Origin: Pseudomonas brassicacearum
Lineage (GTDB): Bacteria > Pseudomonadota > Gammaproteobacteria > Pseudomonadales > Pseudomonadaceae
Assembly (NCBI RefSeq): GCF_009601685.2
Contig: NZ_CP045701.2
Coordinates: 4,216,001-4,280,000, forward strand
Direction of reading: 5' to 3'
DNA: 64,000 nt
In this document: piece by piece, positions 1-8,487 of the stretch
How the letters are laid out: every line of letters starts with the position of its first letter
How positions within the stretch are numbered: the first letter of the stretch is position 1
Position numbers and translations under genes: made by a program
The notes under the pieces: model-generated
Told to the model about the DNA's origin: nothing
Database searches by the model: none
Seen by the model: only the letters and a program-made list of their open reading frames with translations

Positions 1-164
1 TGATTGGTGATCTCCTTGCGAAACGGCACCTTCACTTCACCGCGACCAGGGGTCAACACAGAAATTTCCGGGGTGATGGTGCCGAAATACGGTGCCATCT
101 GGCAGGCCATATTGCTGAAAGCGGACGGGCCAACGCTTTGGTACATGCTGAGAGTCTGGCTCAT
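1..164 (-). CDS. Hotdog-fold DUF4442-type protein, N-terminal part
   Basis: Only the first 54 codons are present; the gene runs off the left edge. The protein starts MSQTLSMYQSVGPSAF and continues into a CQMAPYFGTITPEI...LTPGRGEVKVPFRKEITN stretch. This matches my memory of the start of DUF4442 proteins, which are thioesterase-like hotdog folds related to the PaaI/YiiD group. The catalytic part is not in view, so enzyme activity cannot be judged. It is divergent from the TetR-family gene to the right. The three-repeat operator at 198-251 lies between them, so this gene may be a target of that regulator. Confidence is good for a real gene and moderate for the family. Confidence 0.7.
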   Translation of the reverse strand, partial: MSQTLSMYQSVGPSAFSNMACQMAPYFGTITPEISVLTPGRGEVKVPFRKEITN

Positions 165-197
165 GGGGATCTCGGGTCAGGTGGATTGAAGTCACGG

Positions 198-251
198 ACA
201 GAACATCACTCCATTACAGAATATTGCTCTGTTACAGAACATTATTCTGTA
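198..251. promoter_or_regulatory. Three tandem 18-bp operator repeats
   Basis: Three direct repeats of 18 bp start at 198, 216 and 234. Repeats two and three each contain a palindrome ACAGA-N7-TCTGT. The third is the best, TTACAGAA-N5-TTCTGTAA at 232-252. The first repeat keeps the left half but has TCCAT where TCTGT would be. The block sits between a divergent hotdog-fold gene and a TetR-family gene, the normal place for a TetR operator. Binding is inferred; the repeats are directly visible. Confidence 0.65.
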
Positions 252-326
252 AATACCCACCCTGTCAATCGCTCGTGCCGAGCCGTCGTTTCAATTACCA
301 TGGCCCCTTTTTGCCTGGGCCGAAAA

Positions 327-947
327 ATGGAACCTGTCGATCTCCTCGAGCGCTGCTACCCAGGGCGCCGTGCCGAGTCCAAGCGGCACATCCTGCGATG
401 TGCCCTGGCGTTGTTTAATCAACAGGGCATAGAAGCGACCACCATCGACATCATCCGTGCCGAAAGCCAGATGAGCGTGGGGGCCATTTATCACCATTTC
501 GTTAACAAGGAAGGCTTGGTCGCGGCGTTGTACATGACCGCCCTGGATGACCAGGCACAGCTCAGGGACCGCTACCTCAGCGCTGTCACGTCGACCAGGG
601 AATGGGTCCACGCCTTGGTGTTCAGCTACGTGGATTGGGTGGTCAGCCAACCCGATTGGGCGCGGTTCCAGTACCAGGCTCGCTTTGCAGTCGCACGCAG
701 CAGCTTCAACGAGCGGCTCGCCGAAGCGAATGTCGCCAGGAACGCCGCGCTCAAGCAATGGTTCAGCGACCCTGCCCACCAGCAGGATTTGCAGGACCTG
801 CCTTTTGAGCTGATCCCGTCACTGATCATCGGTTCGGCGGAAAGCTATTGCCGCGCCTGGCTCTCGGCCCGCGTCAAACGCAGCCCGGAAGGCTACCGGC
901 AGCAACTGGCCGAGGCCGCCTGGCGCGCCGTTGGCGTTGGCGGCTGA
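327..947 (+). CDS. TetR/AcrR-family transcriptional regulator
   Basis: A 206-residue protein with an N-terminal TetR helix-turn-helix (about residues 14-60). It includes the segment TTIDIIRAESQMSVGAIYHHF, which is the recognition helix region, followed by NKEGLVAALY. The C-terminal half is the variable all-helical ligand domain. The frame is open further upstream and an alternative ATG lies at 300. I chose 327 because it gives a typical TetR length and places the helix-turn-helix about 20 residues from the start. The upstream 18-bp repeats are its probable operator. The next genes on the same strand are an outer-membrane channel and an MFS permease, so it may sense an aromatic substrate. The ligand is unknown. 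Confidence 0.85.
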   Translation: MEPVDLLERCYPGRRAESKRHILRCALALFNQQGIEATTIDIIRAESQMSVGAIYHHFVNKEGLVAALYMTALDDQAQLRDRYLSAVTSTREWVHALVFSYVDWVVSQPDWARFQYQARFAVARSSFNERLAEANVARNAALKQWFSDPAHQQDLQDLPFELIPSLIIGSAESYCRAWLSARVKRSPEGYRQQLAEAAWRAVGVGG

Positions 948-1091
948 GCAGTTCGCTCCCGTTTCTCCCGGTTCATGGCGCTCCCAGTCAACTCTGGCCG
1001 CTGCGCACAAGCATCACCCATAACAGGGACTTAAAGTCGAAGTGCCAGGGGACATTCCCCCGCTCACAATTCCAAGAATAGAGCCACTTCA

Positions 1092-2084
1092 ATGAGCCCG
1101 ACCAAATCCCTGCCAGCGTGCCTGGCACTCAGCTTCGCGTCATTTGCCGCCCATGCAGCCGATGGCCCTCCTCCACCTTCCGTAAGCCAACCCAGCGGTA
1201 TCAACCTGGGCGGCACCAGCTTTTACGACGGTTTTGCGGGACCACCCGGGCTGAATCACCAGACTTACCTGAAGTTCAGCACCGCCAGCAGCATCAGGAC
1301 CAACGGCGGCAAGAAAAACGGCGCCTTCGATGACCCGAAGATCAACGTCATCACGCTGATCAATCAGTTGAGCTACTACTCACCCGAGACCATTGGAGGG
1401 GGGGCGCACCTGGGTTGGAGCCTATTGGTGCCCATCGTTTCCCTGGACGGCGACTTCGGTGACAACGGCTCCAAGCTCAAGGACAACGCCACTGGCCTGG
1501 GCGATGTCGCGGTCGGCCCCCAGATCCAGTTTGATCCGATCGTCGACGCCAGCGGTAGGCCGGTCTTCGTGCAGCGCATGGCTTTCGACGTCATCCTGCC
1601 GACGGGCAAATACGATAAACACAAAGACCTGAACCCAGGCTCCAACTATTTCTCCCTCAATCCCTACTGGGCAGCGACCTGGATGCCGGCACCCCGTTGG
1701 GAAGTGAGCTGGAGGCTGAACTATCTGTACAACTTCAAGAACGACGATCCGGCGAGCAGTTCGCAGCAGTTCTTTGAAGGGCAAGCGGTGCGCGACACCC
1801 AGTCAGGACAGTCGGCGTGGGCCAACTTCACCGCCTCGTACGAAGTGTTCCCGAAGGTCTCGGTGGGCATCAACGGCTACTACTTCCGGCAGATTTCGGA
1901 TGACAAGGTCAACGGCAATACCCTGACTGACTCCCGGGAAAAAGTTCTGGGATTTGGCCCCGGTCTGTTCTGGAAAATCGCCGAAGACAAAGCGCTCTGG
2001 CTCAATACCTATAAAGAAACCGGCGTCGAAAATCGCTCCCGCGCGGATTACCAGGTGCAGGTTCGTTACGTCCACAAGTTCTGA
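1092..2084 (+). CDS. Outer-membrane channel-like protein, aromatic-degradation (MetA-pathway) type
   Basis: A 330-residue protein with a cleavable signal peptide ending near AAHA (residue 22). The rest is rich in alternating amphipathic strands and ends in ...VQVRYVHKF, a typical C-terminal outer-membrane beta signal with final Phe. The overall pattern fits the SphA-like/Phenol_MetA_deg family (strands starting LGWSLLVPI, AFDVILPTGKY, PYWAATW, FGPGLFWKI). These proteins are encoded in many aromatic degradation clusters and are thought to let the substrate through the outer membrane. The gene precedes an MFS permease and a carotenoid-oxygenase-family enzyme, which supports an uptake role. The substrate is not shown by sequence. 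Confidence 0.8.
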   Translation: MSPTKSLPACLALSFASFAAHAADGPPPPSVSQPSGINLGGTSFYDGFAGPPGLNHQTYLKFSTASSIRTNGGKKNGAFDDPKINVITLINQLSYYSPETIGGGAHLGWSLLVPIVSLDGDFGDNGSKLKDNATGLGDVAVGPQIQFDPIVDASGRPVFVQRMAFDVILPTGKYDKHKDLNPGSNYFSLNPYWAATWMPAPRWEVSWRLNYLYNFKNDDPASSSQQFFEGQAVRDTQSGQSAWANFTASYEVFPKVSVGINGYYFRQISDDKVNGNTLTDSREKVLGFGPGLFWKIAEDKALWLNTYKETGVENRSRADYQVQVRYVHKF

Positions 2085-2139
2085 ATGGCGTGTACGCCTG
2101 CTCACCCATGAGCAGGCCCTTTACCCGAGGTGATGCTTC

Positions 2140-3360
2140 ATGAATGCGCTCGACTCCATCGACAGCAAAAAATCATTGGGGGCCATCTGCCTGATGATGG
2201 TTATTTCCCTGGGGACACTGCAGATCCAGCCAATCCTGGGCGGTGCCTTGATCGACCAGCTCGGCCTGCCGCTCAATGCGATAGGCGCCATTTTCGCAGC
2301 CGAACTCATGGCGATGGCCATCGCCTGCGGCATCAGCGCCCTGTTCATGGCGAGCGTCGACCGGCGCCGCTTCGCCCTGGTGGCCTTGCTGATCCTGGCA
2401 TTGGGTAACGTGCTGAGTACGCAACTGCACAGCCAGGCAGGGCTGCTCCTGTGCAGAATGATCTGCGGCGCAAGCGGTGGTGCGGTCATGGCCGTGGTCT
2501 ATGCCAGCGCAGCGCTGCGCACGTCCAAGGACGCGACCTTCGCCGTCATCAACATCGGCAACCTGATGTGGGGAATGTTGCTGGTGACCTCCATGCCGTT
2601 GATCCTGAAATCATTCGGCGTGAACGGCGCTTTTTCCCTCTTGGCGATCACCAGTGTGCTCGCGGCGACGGGGTGCTGGAGGATACCCAAGCATTATCCG
2701 CAGGCACATCGTTTGGCCAACGTCTCGACACCGCCATTTGGTCTTACGTCCATCCTGTTGATCGTACTGTTTGCACTGCTGTTTTTCGGGCACTCCGCCC
2801 TCTGGGTCTATCAGGAACGCATCGGCAAAAGCATTGGCCTTGAACCGCAGCAGATTGGGGGCATTCTCGGCGGCAGCATCCTGGCCGGGGCGCTGGGGGC
2901 GGGTCTGGCGGGACTGATCGGACGGCGCCTGGGTTTGCTACTTCCGCAACTACTGAGCTTCGGCACAGCCTTGTTGGCCACCCTGATCATCGTCTACGGC
3001 GACAGTGCCGTGGCTTTTGCCACCACGGCCTGCCTGATTCATGTCGCATGGTTTTTCAGCCTGCCTTACCTGCTTTCCATGGCAGCCGAGCTGGACCCTT
3101 CCGGTCGACTGGCAGGTTTGGGTAACGCCGCCATTTTCGTTGGCCAAGGCCTCGGGCCGTTTGGTGCGGCACTGGTCGTCGGTGAGGGACACTTCCGGGC
3201 TGTCGGATGGTTGGCAGCCTCTGCCTATTTACTGGCGCTGGTCATCTCCTGCCTGGTGGTTGCACGTTTTCGTCGAGACACCAAGCCCTCCGGGCCGACA
3301 GTCACCCCTCCAACCAGCCTGAAACCTCAACTTCAAAATCAACGAACAGCACATGAGTGA
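2140..3360 (+). CDS. MFS transporter
   Basis: A 406-residue membrane protein with about 12 hydrophobic segments and short loops, arranged as two six-helix halves around a central loop near residues 185-200 (KHYPQAHRL). This is the layout of the major facilitator superfamily. A good ribosome-binding site (gaggtgat) precedes the ATG. The stop overlaps the start of the next gene by 8 bp, which suggests translational coupling with the carotenoid-oxygenase-family enzyme. Together with the preceding outer-membrane channel it probably imports the aromatic substrate across the inner membrane, though an exporter cannot be excluded. Confidence 0.85.
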   Translation: MNALDSIDSKKSLGAICLMMVISLGTLQIQPILGGALIDQLGLPLNAIGAIFAAELMAMAIACGISALFMASVDRRRFALVALLILALGNVLSTQLHSQAGLLLCRMICGASGGAVMAVVYASAALRTSKDATFAVINIGNLMWGMLLVTSMPLILKSFGVNGAFSLLAITSVLAATGCWRIPKHYPQAHRLANVSTPPFGLTSILLIVLFALLFFGHSALWVYQERIGKSIGLEPQQIGGILGGSILAGALGAGLAGLIGRRLGLLLPQLLSFGTALLATLIIVYGDSAVAFATTACLIHVAWFFSLPYLLSMAAELDPSGRLAGLGNAAIFVGQGLGPFGAALVVGEGHFRAVGWLAASAYLLALVISCLVVARFRRDTKPSGPTVTPPTSLKPQLQNQRTAHE

Positions 3361-4819
3361 GATTGCCCCCATGACTATTCCATTTCCTCAAACATCTGAA
3401 TTTTCCGGCGCACTCTATACGCCCAGTCGCGTAGAAGCAGAACTGTTCGACCTTGAGGTTGAAGGCACCCTTCCCGCTGAGATCCGAGGAGCCTTTTATC
3501 AAGTCGCACCAGACCCACAGTACCCACCGATGCTGGGCACCGATATCTTTTTCAACGGTGACGGCATGGTCACTGGTTTCTACTTTGCCAATGGCAAAGT
3601 CTCGATGCGACGCCGCTACGTGAAAACGGACCGTCTGATGGCCCAGCGTCGTGAAGGGCGTTCGCTCAACGGCGTCTATCGAAACCTCTACACCAATGAC
3701 CCCCTCGCGGCGAAAAACAACACCACCGCCAACACCACCGTTATCCCTCACAACGGCGTCCTGCTGGCGCTCAAGGAAGATGCCCTGCCTTGGGCGATGG
3801 ATCTCGAAACCCTGGAGACCCTCGGCGAATGGACCTTTGATGGGCAGATCAAAGCCGCGACGTTCACCGCCCACCCCAAGCGCGATCCAGCGACAGGCAA
3901 TCTCTTGGCCTTCAGCTATGAAGCCAAAGGCGACGGTACGCCCGACATTGTCTACTTCGAAATCTCGCCAGACGGAAAACTGCTGCACGAGATCTGGTTC
4001 CAGGCGCCTTATGCGGCCATGGTGCATGATTTTGCGGTGACCGAACGCTACGTCGTGTTCCCGTTGATTCCGTTGACGGTGGATGTCGAACGCATGAAAA
4101 ACGGCGGGCCGCATTTCCAATGGCAACCGGACCTGCCTCAGCTGTTCGCCGTCGTGCCGCGCAACGGTAACGCGCAAGATGTGCGGTGGTTCAAGGGCCC
4201 CAAGGACAGTTTTCAGGGGCATACGCTCAATGCGTTCGATGAGGACGGCAAGGTGTATGTCGACATGCCGGTCACCGGCGGGAATGTTTTTTACTTCTTT
4301 CCCCAGGCGGACGGATACGTTCCACCGCCTGAAACCCTGGCTGCCAGCCTGATGCGCTGGACCTTTGACCTGAGCAGCCCCCAGGACGAGGTCGAACCGC
4401 AACCACTGACCGAGTACCCCTGCGAGTTTCCACGGTGTGATGATCGCTACATCGGTCGAAAGTACCAGCATGGTTTCCTGCTCGCCTTTGATCCTGAGCG
4501 CCCTTACAACCCGGCGAATGGGCCCATACCCTTTCAATTCTTCAACCTGCTGGTCCATTTGAACCTGAAGACGGGCAGCACCGACGCCTGGTTTCCCGGC
4601 GACAGCGGATGCTTCCAGGAACCGATCTTCATTCCGCGCTCGGCGGATGCAGAGGAAGCCGATGGCTACGTGGTTGCCCTGCTCAACCTCATCGCAGAGG
4701 GGCACAGTGAGCTGGTCGTGCTGGATTCCCGTGACATCGCCAGCGGCCCCATCGCCCGCATCAGGATTCCCTTCCGGATGCGCATGTCGCTGCATGGCTG
4801 CTGGGCGCCGAGCGATTGA
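3353..4819 (+). CDS. Carotenoid-oxygenase-family enzyme (lignostilbene dioxygenase/isoeugenol monooxygenase type)
   Basis: A 488-residue soluble enzyme of the RPE65/carotenoid oxygenase family, seven-bladed propellers that cleave C=C bonds with one non-haem iron. The four histidine iron ligands appear in their usual contexts: H174 (FTAHP), H225 (MVHDFAVT), H290 (GHTLNAF) and H481 (SLHGCW). A Lys-Glu pair at 141-142 (LLALKED) is in the place where stilbene- and isoeugenol-cleaving members bind the phenol of the substrate. The layout and the ending LHGCW resemble isoeugenol monooxygenase of Pseudomonas, as I remember it, and differ from true carotenoid cleavers. The expected product is an aromatic aldehyde such as vanillin or 4-hydroxybenzaldehyde. 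The gene overlaps the MFS gene by 8 bp. A second in-frame ATG lies at 3371. Confidence 0.85.
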   Translation: MSEIAPMTIPFPQTSEFSGALYTPSRVEAELFDLEVEGTLPAEIRGAFYQVAPDPQYPPMLGTDIFFNGDGMVTGFYFANGKVSMRRRYVKTDRLMAQRREGRSLNGVYRNLYTNDPLAAKNNTTANTTVIPHNGVLLALKEDALPWAMDLETLETLGEWTFDGQIKAATFTAHPKRDPATGNLLAFSYEAKGDGTPDIVYFEISPDGKLLHEIWFQAPYAAMVHDFAVTERYVVFPLIPLTVDVERMKNGGPHFQWQPDLPQLFAVVPRNGNAQDVRWFKGPKDSFQGHTLNAFDEDGKVYVDMPVTGGNVFYFFPQADGYVPPPETLAASLMRWTFDLSSPQDEVEPQPLTEYPCEFPRCDDRYIGRKYQHGFLLAFDPERPYNPANGPIPFQFFNLLVHLNLKTGSTDAWFPGDSGCFQEPIFIPRSADAEEADGYVVALLNLIAEGHSELVVLDSRDIASGPIARIRIPFRMRMSLHGCWAPSD

Positions 4820-4821
4820 TT

Positions 4822-4840
4822 GGCATCGGGCCCTGATGCC
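4822..4840 (+). terminator. Short hairpin after the carotenoid-oxygenase gene
   Basis: GGCATC (4822-4827) pairs with GATGCC (4835-4840), just after the stop at 4819, and is followed by a weak AT-rich stretch. It could end the TetR-side transcription unit. There is no clear T-run, so confidence is low. Confidence 0.35.
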
Positions 4841-4858
4841 CGTCAATTAAGCACAATC

Positions 4859-4947
4859 CCTGTGGGAGCTTGCTCGCGATGGCGGCGGTTCAGTTACATG
4901 AGTATTGAACTGGCTGGCCTCATCGCGAGCAAGCTCGCTCCTACAGG
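4859..4947. repeat. REP-type inverted repeat (REPIN)
   Basis: The arms ctgtgggagcttgctcgcga and tcgcgagcaagctcgctccta are near-inverse copies around a ~45-bp middle. This is the REP doublet common between genes of fluorescent pseudomonads, and it is the same class as the hairpin in the array at 12.0-13.7 kb. Confidence 0.85.
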
Positions 4948-5032
4948 TTTAGAGCCCTTTTCGCACCGCCCCTTGCTCCCCCAGGTCCGCCAAAAGCACA
5001 GCCCCGCCAAAAAATACATAAATTCCATATTT

Positions 5033-5069
5033 TAGGATTTTTGTATAAATCCTACTTTACAGGATTTTA
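5033..5069. promoter_or_regulatory. Palindromic operator with an extra half-site in an AT-rich promoter
   Basis: TAGGATTT (5033-5040), a 6-bp spacer, and AAATCCTA (5047-5054) form a perfect 8-bp-arm palindrome. A further half-site AGGATTTTA follows at 5061-5069. The stretch 5010-5070 is markedly AT-rich and lies about 70 bp before the first gene of an operon whose second gene is an IclR-family regulator. It is the likely IclR operator and promoter. Binding is an inference. Confidence 0.6.
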
Positions 5070-5121
5070 TAGCAAGACTAGATTAACCCTCATTGCACCC
5101 GCCCTCTCCCCAGGAGCCTCC

Positions 5122-5973
5122 ATGAAACTCGCAAGCTTTATTGTCCAAGGCCGTAGCAGCTACGGTGTGGTCGAAGGTGACCAAATCATCGACCTGGAAT
5201 CGCTCAAGCCAACCCTTGGCAGCGATCTCAAGCAAGCCATCGCCCACAACCGCCTGAACGAACTGAGCGCTGCGCACCTGGCAAGTCTGCCGCGTATCCC
5301 CCTGGCTGAAGTGACGTTCCTGCCGGTGATCCCGAACCCGGGCAAAGTGCTGTGCATCGGCATCAACTACGCCACCCACGTGCGCGAAACCGGTCGGGAA
5401 ATGCCGACCTATCCGATGATCTTTACCCGCTTCGCCGACAGCCAGGCCGCCCACCTGCAACCCATCGTTCGCCCGACCGCGTCCCACAAGCTTGATTTCG
5501 AGGGCGAGCTGGCGGTGGTGATCGGTAAAGCGGCCCGCCACGTCAAACTCGCCGACGCGTTGGACTACGTCGCCGGTTATGCCTGCTACAACGACGGCAG
5601 TGTCCGCGACTGGCAGAAGCACACCATTCAGTTCGTCCCCGGCAAGAACTTCCCGAACACCGGTGGTTTCGGCCCCTGGCTGGTGACCGGCGACGAAATC
5701 GGCGACCCGCAGGACCTGGAATTGACCACCCGCCTCAATGGCGAAGTGATGCAGCACACCCGCACCAGCGACATGATTTTCGATGTGCGCCAGCTGATCG
5801 AGTACTGCTCCACCTTCACCGAACTGGCCCCCGGTGACGTGATTGTCACCGGCACCACCGGTGGCGTCGGGGCGTTCCGCGAGCCGCCGGTGTGGATGAA
5901 GCCAGGCGATCAGGTGGAGGTCGAGATAGCTCGAATCGGCACCCTGCGCAACAGCATCGTGGACGAGCAGTAA
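5122..5973 (+). CDS. Fumarylacetoacetate hydrolase-family protein
   Basis: A 283-residue protein of the FAH family, which hydrolyses or decarboxylates C-C bonds in acylpyruvate-type ring-cleavage products using a divalent metal. Metal ligands are visible as E127 and E129 (DFEGELAVV) and D158 (CYNDGS). The family opening motif PNPGKVLCIGINYATHV is at 71-87. The reading frame is open from 5041, but the start was set at 5122, which follows the ribosome-binding site aggagcc and gives the canonical N-terminus MKLASF. It is first in an operon with an IclR regulator two bases downstream, then a monooxygenase, an extradiol dioxygenase and an aldehyde dehydrogenase. It probably acts on the ring-opened product. 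Confidence 0.87.
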   Translation: MKLASFIVQGRSSYGVVEGDQIIDLESLKPTLGSDLKQAIAHNRLNELSAAHLASLPRIPLAEVTFLPVIPNPGKVLCIGINYATHVRETGREMPTYPMIFTRFADSQAAHLQPIVRPTASHKLDFEGELAVVIGKAARHVKLADALDYVAGYACYNDGSVRDWQKHTIQFVPGKNFPNTGGFGPWLVTGDEIGDPQDLELTTRLNGEVMQHTRTSDMIFDVRQLIEYCSTFTELAPGDVIVTGTTGGVGAFREPPVWMKPGDQVEVEIARIGTLRNSIVDEQ

Positions 5974-5975
5974 CC

Positions 5976-6797
5976 ATGGAAAACCTACACACCCCTGCCC
6001 CCCTGCCCGAGCAGGAGGGCGACAGCAAAGGTTCGAGCCTGGAGCGCATGTTGCGGGTACTCGACCTGTTCACCGAACAGCACCCGATCTGGGCGGTGGA
6101 CGACATGGGCGGCGCCTTGGGTTTTACCCGCTCGACGATCTACCGCTACGTGCGCGAATTGGCCGAGGCCAACCTGTTGTTCCAGGTCGAAGCCGGGCGT
6201 TATGCCCTGGGTGCGCGGATCATTACCTGGGACCGCCAACTGCGCCTGAGCGACCCCCTTGTACGCGCCGCACAATCGCTTGAGCCCAGCTTCCCGCAGT
6301 GGAGCGAACATCAGGTCTGGCTGATCTGCCGACTGTTCAAGGACCAGGTCGTGTGCATTCACCAGCACGGCGACCTGTTCAGTGAGGTCAGCTACTCCCG
6401 TGGCTCGCCCAGGCCCCTGTTCCTGGGGGCGACGTCCAAGGCGATCCTTGCCAACATGACCTCGCGCCAACACAGCCAACTGTTTCTCGACCACCCCGAG
6501 GAAGTGCGCGCCAGTCAGCTTGGCCAGACCTGGGAGGCGTTTCGTCGCTCGCTGCAGCAACTGCGTCGCCAAGGCTACGTGGCCAGCGCAGGCGAAGTCG
6601 ACGCGGGCGTCTATGGCCTGGCCGCGCCGATCTTCGACGGCGACGGCAAGGTCGTCGGCAGCATCAGTTGCGTGCGCCCGGTGCGAGAACGCGACAGTGC
6701 CCAGGAAGAGACACAAGGGCAGCAGATCCTTGCCCTGGCGCAGGAACTGTCGCAACGCATGGCTGCGCTCGCCAACCGCGCCAAGCCTCTGGGCTGA
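5976..6797 (+). CDS. IclR-family transcriptional regulator
   Basis: A 273-residue protein. Residues about 18-75 form the IclR winged helix-turn-helix (SSLERMLRVLDLFTEQHPIW...LGFTRSTIYRYVREL). Residues about 95-262 form the GAF-like effector-binding domain with the family's GSPRPLFLGATSKAILA and GVYGLAAPIFDGDGKVVGSIS segments. The start at 5976 is two bases after the hydrolase stop. A longer frame begins at 5892 but would overlap that gene. IclR regulators often control aromatic catabolic operons in which they are encoded, and the palindrome at 5033-5054 is a plausible binding site. The ligand is unknown. Confidence 0.88.
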   Translation: MENLHTPAPLPEQEGDSKGSSLERMLRVLDLFTEQHPIWAVDDMGGALGFTRSTIYRYVRELAEANLLFQVEAGRYALGARIITWDRQLRLSDPLVRAAQSLEPSFPQWSEHQVWLICRLFKDQVVCIHQHGDLFSEVSYSRGSPRPLFLGATSKAILANMTSRQHSQLFLDHPEEVRASQLGQTWEAFRRSLQQLRRQGYVASAGEVDAGVYGLAAPIFDGDGKVVGSISCVRPVRERDSAQEETQGQQILALAQELSQRMAALANRAKPLG

Positions 6798-6818
6798 ACC
6801 ATCTGCAAGGGAATAACA

Positions 6819-8465
6819 ATGACAACCCTCAAACGCATCAACACCCAGGTCCTGGTCGTCGGTGCCGGTCCTACCGGGCTGACCCTGGCCAACCTGCTCG
6901 GCCAAGCCAACGTGGACACCCTGATCATCGATCGCAAGCCGGGCACCGTGACCGAACCGCGGGCGGTTTCAATCGATGACGAATCCTTGCGCACCATGCA
7001 GGCCATCGGTCTGGACCAGGCTGTGCTCAAGGACGTGGTTCCCGGCTACGGCGTGCACTACTTCACCCGGCCCGGCGGTCGCTGCTTCGGCAAGGTCGAG
7101 CCGACCGGCAAGCTGTACGGGTTCCCCAAGCGCAACGCGTTTCGCCAACCGCTGTTTGAAAACACCCTCAGGATAGGCCTCGAACGTTTTGCCAACCTGA
7201 CGGCTCGGTTCAGCCACGAGCTGGTGGAATTCAGCCAGGACCCACACGGCGTGTGCGCGCTGGTGCGTGACGCCGAAGGGCAACTGTTGGAAGTCCACGC
7301 GGCTTACCTGGTGGCCTGCGACGGCGGTCGTAGCCCGGTGCGCAAGCAACTCGGGATCGAGATGGTCGGTTCGAGCTTCTCCTCGCGCTGGCTGGTGGTC
7401 GATACCGACCAGGACGACGACCCCTTCTGGCAGACCCGCGTGTATTGCGACGCCAGGCGTCCGGTGGTGGAAGTGCCCGGCCCTCACCGTACGCGCCGAT
7501 TCGAGTTCCTGCTCAAGCCCGATGAAACGGACGAACAGGTGCTCGACGAAAACTGCCTGCAAGCATTGTTGCGCCCGTTCAAGGGGGACACGCCGGTTTC
7601 CATCGTGCGCAAGACGGTCTACACCTTCCACGCCCGGGTCGCCGAGCGGTGGCAGGTGCAGCGGGTGTTTCTTGCCGGCGACGCCGCGCACCTGACCCCG
7701 CCCTATGCCGGGCAAGGCATGAACAGCGGCGTTCGCGATGCCCACAACCTGGGCTGGAAGCTGGTCGGCGTGCTGAAGGGGAAGATGGCGCAAAGCGCAC
7801 TGCTGTCCTACGAAAGCGAGCGTCGTGATCATGCGTGGGCCTTGATCAAGTTGGCTTTGAACCTCGGCGTGGTCATGGCACCGGCCACCGTCCTGCGTGC
7901 CCGTCTGATCAGTGGGGCATTCGCTTTGATCGGCCTGTTGCCGCCGTTGCGCGATTATTTCCTGCAAATGCGCTTCAAGCCCAAACCCCGCTTCACCCGG
8001 GGGCTGGTGCTGACCGAGGGGCAAGCCGGCACGTTGTCCTGCGGACAGATGTTCCCGCAACCGATGCTCACCGACGCCCACGGCCAAGAACGCCTGCTCG
8101 ATGACGCCATCGGCGCCGACTTCGCCTTGATTCAATACGGCGACCCGTCCCGCCAGCGTATCGATGAACTCCAGCATGGCCTCTGGAGCCACCTCGAAGC
8201 CAGACGCATCCTGATCCTGCCCGAGTCTGTCCAGGCCATGCCGTCGATCCCCGGCTGCACGGTGCTCCAGGACCGTGAAGGCCAGCTCAAATCCCTGCTG
8301 GGCGATTCACAGCCGTTCCTGCTGCTGCGCCCGGATCGCTATATCGCCGCGATTTTCGACAAGGCTACCGAAACCCGGGCCGCCGAATCTCTGCAATCGC
8401 TGTTCGGCATCGCCGTGGCCCACAGCAGCGCAATCGAGCCGAGCATCGCGCCCGTCTTTCATTGA
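6819..8465 (+). CDS. FAD-dependent aromatic-ring monooxygenase (MhpA/PheA-TfdB type)
   Basis: A 548-residue class A flavin monooxygenase. The FAD dinucleotide-binding motif GAGPTG is at 15-20 and the following acidic/basic strand end is LIIDRK. The DG motif region reads VACDGGRSPVRKQLG. The second FAD-binding GD motif reads FLAGDAAHLTPPYAGQGMNSG. Its length matches 3-(3-hydroxyphenyl)propionate hydroxylase (about 550), longer than 4-hydroxybenzoate hydroxylase, and it has the C-terminal thioredoxin-like domain seen in the PheA/TfdB group. It uses NAD(P)H and O2 to hydroxylate a phenolic ring, here presumably preparing a catechol for the adjacent extradiol dioxygenase. The exact substrate is not determined. 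The ribosome-binding site aaggaat precedes the start. Confidence 0.85.
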   Translation: MTTLKRINTQVLVVGAGPTGLTLANLLGQANVDTLIIDRKPGTVTEPRAVSIDDESLRTMQAIGLDQAVLKDVVPGYGVHYFTRPGGRCFGKVEPTGKLYGFPKRNAFRQPLFENTLRIGLERFANLTARFSHELVEFSQDPHGVCALVRDAEGQLLEVHAAYLVACDGGRSPVRKQLGIEMVGSSFSSRWLVVDTDQDDDPFWQTRVYCDARRPVVEVPGPHRTRRFEFLLKPDETDEQVLDENCLQALLRPFKGDTPVSIVRKTVYTFHARVAERWQVQRVFLAGDAAHLTPPYAGQGMNSGVRDAHNLGWKLVGVLKGKMAQSALLSYESERRDHAWALIKLALNLGVVMAPATVLRARLISGAFALIGLLPPLRDYFLQMRFKPKPRFTRGLVLTEGQAGTLSCGQMFPQPMLTDAHGQERLLDDAIGADFALIQYGDPSRQRIDELQHGLWSHLEARRILILPESVQAMPSIPGCTVLQDREGQLKSLLGDSQPFLLLRPDRYIAAIFDKATETRAAESLQSLFGIAVAHSSAIEPSIAPVFH

Positions 8466-8487
8466 ACCTTCAAGCACAGAGGTGGTT

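Noticed and set aside
3302..4846. A 514-codon open frame on the minus strand
   Set aside because: It is the mirror of the carotenoid-oxygenase gene, with no family match, ribosome-binding site or sensible composition.
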